Assembly: GCA_030653385.1 (NCBI GenBank)
Contig: JAURZM010000048.1
Span: 310,001 to 374,000 of the forward strand
From: Rubrivivax sp.
GTDB taxonomy: Bacteria > Pseudomonadota > Gammaproteobacteria > Burkholderiales > Burkholderiaceae_C
Length of the DNA: 64,000 nucleotides
Direction of reading: 5' to 3'
In this document: positions 59,205 to 64,000 of the stretch, piece after piece
How the letters are laid out: every line of letters starts with the position of its first letter
Position numbering within the stretch: position 1 is the stretch's first letter
Program-made: the position numbers and the translations under genes
The notes under the pieces: model-generated
Seen by the model: the letters and a program-made list of their open reading frames with translations, nothing else
The model's database searches: none
What the model was told of the DNA's origin: nothing

Positions 59205-61196
59205 TCACTCAAACGGCGTCGGCCGGTTGGACCACTGGGCGGCGGGGCGGGGCGTGAAGTTCACGCGCCGCCGCTCTTCGATGGACTCGCCCAGGAAACC
59301 CGTCAGCAGGCGACCTTCCACGAGTTCGTAGCCCATCAGCGCGAGCACGCGCGTGCCCAGGAAGATGGGCCTGGCGTTGCCATACCAGTCCACACACGAC
59401 GCCTTGCAACGGTCGTCCAGCCGGCGGCCGGGCCGCGCCTGCAGTTCGCCCAGTGCGGTGAAGGACAGGCTGCGCTGGCGCAACACCACCACCGACGCCG
59501 GGGCGGCCTGGCGGCCGTCCGCACTGCCGCTGTGTCGGTTTGCCTCGGTGGCCACGATGGGCAGCCCCAGCAGGCCCTCGTCGGCACCGGTGCTGCGGTA
59601 GAAAAAGCCGTGGCTGCGGCTTTCGCCCTGGCGTGCGCCGGCCTGGCTGTGACGGCCCGCGATGTGAGCACCGCCACGCGCCAGGCGCACGGCGCTGAAG
59701 TTCAGTTCGTGGCCGTCGTTGCCCACCAGCAGCGCGTGTTCACCCAGGGCTTCGATGCGCTCGACGGCATGGCCGGGGTTCAGGCTCTGCGCGCCGGTGT
59801 CGGCTGCGTAACGGGTCGCCCAGGCCTGCTGGCCGGCGCCCCACAGCAGCCAGTCACCGACAAAGCGGTTCTGCAAGGCTGCGTGCGTTGGGCCGGGCAG
59901 GCGGCGGTAGTGTTCACGCTGCGCGGCGCTGCTGCCGTCGCCGAAGGCCGACAGTGGCACGCGCAGCAGCGCCGTGCGGCCGCGGCTGCGGTCGGCCCCC
60001 CACATGCCTTCGCCGCTGCCCTGTTCACGCAGCAGCACGTTCAGGTGGCCCTGGCCGTCTTCCAGAAAGGACAACTGGTCGGTGGGCACACCGGCGGTTT
60101 TCAGGCCGGTGGGCATGGCGCCGTCCAGTGGCAGGCGGAAGACGGCGGCCGACGACACCATGGTGTCCGGCCGCTCCCCTTCGGCGCCGGTGACACGGCG
60201 CCAGGCCTGTGTCCACACATAGACCGAACCCTGAGAAACGTAGAACACCCGGCCCACCGGGCCCAGCACGGCGGATGACTCGCAGTCCAGCTTGTTGTCG
60301 CCCGGGTGACTGCCCAGGTCACAACGGGTGACGGTGTGCAGAGCCAGCGCTTGGCCGGGGTCGAAGTCGTCATCGCTGCGAAACACCTTTGTCGCCGGCA
60401 GGATGCGTTCGAAGTCACCCGGCAGCGCCTGGCCGCCCCAGCGCCGCTGCGCCGGCATCATCTGCGCCCACGGTTGGCCCCAGGGTTGCAGCACGGTGGG
60501 CGAATAGAAGATCAGCTGCCGGCCCACCAGACGGCTGGCGTAGTTGCGTGCCGAGTAGTAGTCAAAGCTGCGCAGGTGGTGGGTGGCACGGTAGTCCAAA
60601 GAGCCGTCGTCGCCCAGCTCGAAGAGGCCGATCTCGGTGCCACCCCGCGCATAGCTGTAGCCCACCACGACCACCGTGCGGCCCGAGACCAGCAGCTCGT
60701 CGTACCAGGCGCCACGCGGGTCGCTGCCGGGCGCAAAGGCGTCGGTCATGGCCACCGGGCGCAATTGGTCGCCACCGACCCTCACCGTGAACAGGCGGCC
60801 GCGGCGCAGGATGATCAGGTGGTCGCCGGCACGTTTGACGATGCCACCTTCGTCGACACCGGCGGTCTGCACATTGGTGATGCTCTCGCCGGCACCAGGC
60901 TCGGCGCGCTGTTTTTCGGCCTGGCTGTCCTGCGCAGCGGCCGCAGGCGCAGCCGAGGTTTCGGCGGCGGCGGGCGCTGCAGGTGCAGGTGGTGCCATCG
61001 ACAGCTTCATCGCCGCACCCGCGCGCGTGCGCTGGCGGCCCAAGGCCTGCGCCGCCTGTTGCCAGCGGTCGAGTGCGGCGCCCAGTTCAGCATCGCTGCG
61101 GTAGGGTTTGAGGGTGGCGGCGGCCTGGGCCTGGCTCATCACCAGGCTGCTGGCCACGCTGGCCAGCAGGGCCAGCAGTGTTCGGATCGGGGGCAT
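59205..61196 (-). CDS. secreted beta-propeller protein
   Basis: 663 residues from ATG 61196 (GGAGAAG upstream). Signal peptide to about residue 25 (SQAQA), an Ala/Pro-rich linker, then a beta-propeller domain starting with TNVQTAGVDEGGIVKRAGDH, the hallmark of the Beta_propel family (secreted 'beta-propeller domain' proteins related to PF09826). Repeated blade-like strands run to about residue 600, with Cys pairs (TRCDLGSH, LDCESS, RCKASCVD). Ligand unknown; blades suggest protein or sugar binding. It lies upstream of the sigma operon, 22 bp before copy A of the motif, so it is not driven by that promoter. Confidence 0.87.
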   Translation of the reverse strand: MPPIRTLLALLASVASSLVMSQAQAAATLKPYRSDAELGAALDRWQQAAQALGRQRTRAGAAMKLSMAPPAPAAPAAAETSAAPAAAAQDSQAEKQRAEPGAGESITNVQTAGVDEGGIVKRAGDHLIILRRGRLFTVRVGGDQLRPVAMTDAFAPGSDPRGAWYDELLVSGRTVVVVGYSYARGGTEIGLFELGDDGSLDYRATHHLRSFDYYSARNYASRLVGRQLIFYSPTVLQPWGQPWAQMMPAQRRWGGQALPGDFERILPATKVFRSDDDFDPGQALALHTVTRCDLGSHPGDNKLDCESSAVLGPVGRVFYVSQGSVYVWTQAWRRVTGAEGERPDTMVSSAAVFRLPLDGAMPTGLKTAGVPTDQLSFLEDGQGHLNVLLREQGSGEGMWGADRSRGRTALLRVPLSAFGDGSSAAQREHYRRLPGPTHAALQNRFVGDWLLWGAGQQAWATRYAADTGAQSLNPGHAVERIEALGEHALLVGNDGHELNFSAVRLARGGAHIAGRHSQAGARQGESRSHGFFYRSTGADEGLLGLPIVATEANRHSGSADGRQAAPASVVVLRQRSLSFTALGELQARPGRRLDDRCKASCVDWYGNARPIFLGTRVLALMGYELVEGRLLTGFLGESIEERRRVNFTPRPAAQWSNRPTPFE

Positions 61197-61297
61197 CGAG
61201 CTTCTCCGTTGGGGGCGTGAAGGCTTCTACGGCCCGGCACGCCAAACGGGGTGAACGCCTTGCCAAACAGCCTGCGCACTGCCCGGACGACCCTGCG

Positions 61298-61669
61298 CTA
61301 CTGCATCTGCGCCGCCTTCGGCACGCAGCTCACCTGCAGCGGGAATGCCGGCACCAGCGGCTGCACGCAGTAGACAAACTCATGCGGCGCCAACCCGGGC
61401 TTGAATTCCTGGCCGGGCGCCAGGCGCTTCAGCGTGAGTTCGGTGCGCCCTGGTTCCCGCTGCACCAGCACACAAGACCCGGTGCTGGCCGCTTCGCAGC
61501 GCAACACGATGTGGGTCGAGCCGGGCACCGGGTCGCGGACCAGCGAATGCAGCGCATCGCCCACTTTCTTGATCTCGGTCTTGTGGGTGTTGGGCGGCAG
61601 CGGCGTGCTGCAGGCTGCCACCAACACGGCGCAGGCCAGCAGGACCAAGGTGGGCAGGCGGCTCGACAT
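61298..61669 (-). CDS. small lipoprotein next to the MORN-transglutaminase gene
   Basis: 123 residues from ATG 61669 (GGAGACC upstream). Lipobox LVAACSTP after VLLACAVL. Mature part is beta-rich with a Cys pair (VLRCEAASTGSC, LQVSC, VYCVQPL), KTEIKKVGDALHSLVRD helix near the N-terminus. Function unknown. Separated by 43 bp from the MORN-transglutaminase-like gene and probably co-transcribed. An upstream extension of the open frame is non-coding. Confidence 0.78.
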   Translation of the reverse strand: MSSRLPTLVLLACAVLVAACSTPLPPNTHKTEIKKVGDALHSLVRDPVPGSTHIVLRCEAASTGSCVLVQREPGRTELTLKRLAPGQEFKPGLAPHEFVYCVQPLVPAFPLQVSCVPKAAQMQ

Positions 61670-61712
61670 CGAAGGTCTCCGGGGAAAGGAATGGGCAGGC
61701 GGTGCCGCAGGA

Positions 61713-63374
61713 TCAGCGGGCGATGGGCAACACACCCTGGCGCCGCATGCTGGCCACCATGACCACCTTGAACATCGGGTGGTCCTTGGCCTTTTCGCTC
61801 CACTCGTTGAAGGTGCCGGCACCCGCACTCAGGGCTGCGGAGAAAGGCTTGTCGCCGCCGATCATCGTGGTCTCGAGGATGCGGATGGCATCGGGCTTGT
61901 CGAGGTCGGTTTCACGCAGGTAACCCACGATGGCGTGGCCGGGCCCGGTGACGATGAACGGTTCGATGCCCATCTTGCGCAGCAGCGATGCGAGCAGCAC
62001 CGTGCCGTCGATGCAGTTGGCCTGCGCGGTGCGGATGGAGTCGCTGGGAAAGCGCACCACCTGGCTGCTGACGGTGTCAGAGATGCCCGAGGTGGCGGTG
62101 ATGCTGCTGTACTTCACACCCTTTTTGCGCAGAAACATGAACACCGTCTCGACCTGCTTGTCGACATGGTCGGCGCCCATCTGGTAACCCACCGGGCCCT
62201 GCGCCTGACCGGCAAAGGCTTCGCGCAGCCACTCGTCGATCCAGGGCGCGTCTTCGGTCACGTAAGCTGCAAAGACCCAGCTCATGTTTTCCAGCCCACG
62301 CTCGGTGCGCAGCTGAAAGGGTGCGTCGTAGACCGAACGCAGGCGCACGGTCTGCGTGCTCTGGCCCGCCGGCTGGCCGTTGATCGACACCGACCAGTTG
62401 ACATTGATCGGCAGCGGCTGGTTCACGTTGCGCAACCGTTCGAAGCGGTAGCGGATCTTCGGGTACAGCGCGTACATGCCGGGCTGCGGCAATGTGAAGC
62501 TCTCTTCGGTGACTTCGGCGATTTCGTCGATGCTCACCCGCAACGTGACCTGCGTGTTGGGCTGGGTCGACCGCACCCGGGCACCCACCAGGCCCCAGGG
62601 GTCGCCCAGGTAGAAGGCGTCAGTCTGGCCGCCGGTGTAGCGCGAACGCACCGGGCCGGCATGGGCCAGGGCCTTGGCGCCCATCAGCTGGTCGACGCCA
62701 CTCTGCAGCGCCAACGGGTCACCCCGCGGCGCGGCCGAGCGCTGCGCAGGCGCGATGGGCTTGCGGGTGGACGCCGCCAGGATGAACGACGGGAAAACAT
62801 CCTCGAAGTCCATGCGCGGCTGCCATTGCGCGCCGGCTGCATCACCGAGCATCGGGGCCGGGGTGGCGGCAGTGGCAGGAGGGCGCGCCGGTGCCGCCGC
62901 CTGCGGCGCCGGCGCAGGCGGGCTGGATGGCACCGCGCCCAGCGAGACCAGCGCGCCGTTTTTCATCTCCACGATCAGCACGCCACCACTGCGCTGCACA
63001 AAGCGGCCCTGGCCGCGCAGCTGGTCGAGGCGGAACTCGCCTTCCAGCACATCGCCATTGGGGTAACTGAACCGCGCCTGGCCGTTGACCCGGCCGGCTT
63101 CGAACTGGCCTTCGAAGCGGCGCCCGTCGGCAAACTGGTAGACCCCACGGCCATGCGGCTGGCCGTCGCGGAATTCACCTTCGTAGCGGTCGACACCGGC
63201 GGCGCGGCCGCGCCCGCTGGCCAGGCCCCCGGCGCAGTCGCCGCTGTAACTGCCTTGCAGCGTGGCGGTGCGCACCGCGCAGCTGGCCTGCTGCGCCAGG
63301 GCGGGTGCGCTGGCGCCCAGGGCCAGCAAGCAGCCCGCGAACCATGCCGCCACACCCCACTTGACCCTGCTCAT
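61713..63374 (-). CDS. exported MORN-repeat / transglutaminase-like protein
   Basis: 553 residues from ATG 63374 (AGGGAG upstream). Signal peptide (to about 28, PALAQQ), about three MORN-type repeats (YEGEFRDGQPHGRGVYQF, FEGQFEAGRVNGQARFSYPN, LEGEFRLDQLRGQGRFV), a Pro/Ala-rich linker and a C-terminal papain/transglutaminase-like domain. Its putative triad is Cys454 (QANCIDGTVLLAS), His480 (TGPGHAIVGY) and Glu501 (ILETTMIGG). Could be a periplasmic cysteine protease, cross-linking enzyme or peptide-binding pseudo-enzyme; the His-x-Gly spacing favours the transglutaminase fold. Confidence 0.82.
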   Translation of the reverse strand: MSRVKWGVAAWFAGCLLALGASAPALAQQASCAVRTATLQGSYSGDCAGGLASGRGRAAGVDRYEGEFRDGQPHGRGVYQFADGRRFEGQFEAGRVNGQARFSYPNGDVLEGEFRLDQLRGQGRFVQRSGGVLIVEMKNGALVSLGAVPSSPPAPAPQAAAPARPPATAATPAPMLGDAAGAQWQPRMDFEDVFPSFILAASTRKPIAPAQRSAAPRGDPLALQSGVDQLMGAKALAHAGPVRSRYTGGQTDAFYLGDPWGLVGARVRSTQPNTQVTLRVSIDEIAEVTEESFTLPQPGMYALYPKIRYRFERLRNVNQPLPINVNWSVSINGQPAGQSTQTVRLRSVYDAPFQLRTERGLENMSWVFAAYVTEDAPWIDEWLREAFAGQAQGPVGYQMGADHVDKQVETVFMFLRKKGVKYSSITATSGISDTVSSQVVRFPSDSIRTAQANCIDGTVLLASLLRKMGIEPFIVTGPGHAIVGYLRETDLDKPDAIRILETTMIGGDKPFSAALSAGAGTFNEWSEKAKDHPMFKVVMVASMRRQGVLPIAR

Positions 63375-63438
63375 CGTTGCACTCCCTTGATCGGATTCTT
63401 GTCGTGGCTGTCTGGCGCACAAGCGCCCGAAGCGGCGC

Positions 63439-64000
63439 TCATGCGCCGGGCTTCAAACCCCGCAGTTCAAAGCGGCAGGTGCCGCTGACCCTTGCGTCGC
63501 CCACCGCACGGGTGGGCCCGAAGTTGATCGGGTTGAGCAGGATGAAAGCGGCGGCGTCCTGGCCCCCGGCGACGCGCTGGAAGGTGTAGGTGACCCGTGT
63601 GCGCACACCCGGCAAGAAGGCTTCGGGCAAACGACGCCAGCCGGCGCCCTGGTGCGAGATCAGATGCCAGGTTTCACCATCGCCGTCCACCAGCCGCGTG
63701 TCCTGTTCACGGCCACCGCGTGGGTACAGGCTGAGCACGAGGTCGACATTCAGCAGGTTTTCGTAGCTGACCACCGCCTCGACCTGGCCGTTGCCGGCGC
63801 GGCGCAGGCTGTGCAGCGTCATCCGCAGGTTCTGGCCGCAGGACTGCGGCAGGTTCAGCGCATCGCTGGCGGGCGCCATGGGAGCGCCAGGGGCTGGCAC
63901 GGGCGCGCCGGCAGCCGCCACCTGCACGATGGCGCCGTTCACCACCTGCACCGGCACCTGTTCGCCATTGGCGCGCTGCATGCGGCCGATGCCGGCCAGC
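63439..64000 (-). CDS. exported MORN-like protein, N-terminus beyond window
   Basis: At least 187 residues; the frame is open to the window end and continues upstream (residues ...LAGIGRMQRANGEQV...), so the ATG at 63981 is probably internal. The visible GIGRMQRANGEQVPVQVVNG / APAPGAP segment closely resembles the end of the MORN region and linker of the neighbouring transglutaminase-like protein (GRFVQRSGGV...VEMKNGALV), suggesting a paralogue. The C-terminal domain (SCGQNLRMTLHSLRRAGN, then VTYTFQRVAGGQDA) is beta-rich with a Cys pair. Function unknown. Confidence 0.65.
   Translation of the reverse strand, partial: LAGIGRMQRANGEQVPVQVVNGAIVQVAAAGAPVPAPGAPMAPASDALNLPQSCGQNLRMTLHSLRRAGNGQVEAVVSYENLLNVDLVLSLYPRGGREQDTRLVDGDGETWHLISHQGAGWRRLPEAFLPGVRTRVTYTFQRVAGGQDAAAFILLNPINFGPTRAVGDARVSGTCRFELRGLKPGA

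Noticed and set aside
1..64000. Insertion sequence, integrase or phage genes
   Set aside because: No transposase, integrase or phage structural protein was recognised, and no target-site duplication was evident near the accessory block.

Overview
The window is about 64 kb of high-GC, gene-dense chromosomal DNA from a betaproteobacterium, very probably order Burkholderiales. This is supported by the divergent apbC/metG pair, the DUF3460-scpA pair, the polA / small secreted protein / thrB / BPSS1780-type membrane protein neighbourhood, and the overall protein similarity. Genus cannot be fixed from the sequence alone. I see no insertion sequence, prophage, CRISPR array or rRNA operon. There is one tRNA gene, tRNA-Leu(CAA). 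No stretch over about 300 bases lacks a gene.

Layout. (1) 1-9900: oxalate/formate catabolism, all on the plus strand: the 3' half of oxalyl-CoA decarboxylase, a formyl-CoA:oxalate CoA-transferase, a single-PAS protein, a second and divergent CoA-transferase, and a two-subunit NAD-linked formate dehydrogenase (fused NuoE/NuoF-type beta plus molybdo/tungsto-pterin alpha). A TerC-type membrane protein fused to a universal stress domain follows. Together these turn oxalate into CO2 and NADH through oxalyl-CoA, formyl-CoA and formate. (2) 9956-12136, minus strand: small proteins and an unusual formyl-hydrolase-fold protein carrying two C-terminal ACT domains, which may supply formate from 10-formyl-tetrahydrofolate. 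(3) 12267-22588: housekeeping genes (deacetylase-family enzyme, apbC, metG, a SulP transporter, a CYTH-CHAD protein, scpA, rdgC). (4) 22630-30019, minus strand: a complete sucrose locus with a LacI-type regulator, TonB-dependent receptor, fructokinase, GPH/MFS transporter and sucrose phosphorylase, with a palindromic operator over a predicted promoter.

(5) 30119-52927: housekeeping genes (polA, thrB, uvrD, a PAS-GGDEF-EAL protein, guaC, an S41 lipoprotein peptidase, valS, galU, a TusA-like protein, cysM, tRNA-Leu, rhomboid, a 2Fe-2S/flavin reductase). Two members look like pseudo-enzymes: a 2-hydroxyacid dehydrogenase homologue and a trypsin-fold/PDZ protein. An 84-bp intergenic repeat occurs twice in inverted orientation, next to the 3' ends of polA and uvrD. 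Several genes here have a -10-like hexamer only 6-8 nt before the start codon, which suggests leaderless mRNAs.

(6) 52941-64000, all on the minus strand: an accessory block of mostly exported proteins centred on an ECF sigma factor, an anti-sigma-like single-pass membrane protein and a secreted TPR-CHAT (caspase-fold) protein in translationally coupled order. Around them lie a secreted beta-propeller protein, two lipoproteins, a MORN-repeat/transglutaminase-like protein and a second MORN-like protein that runs off the window. A two-part promoter motif (TGACGTTC, 12 nt, CGTCTCT) occurs both upstream of the sigma operon and upstream of the downstream lipoprotein gene, so the block looks like a self-controlled envelope regulon. 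This is the best candidate in the window for an undescribed system.
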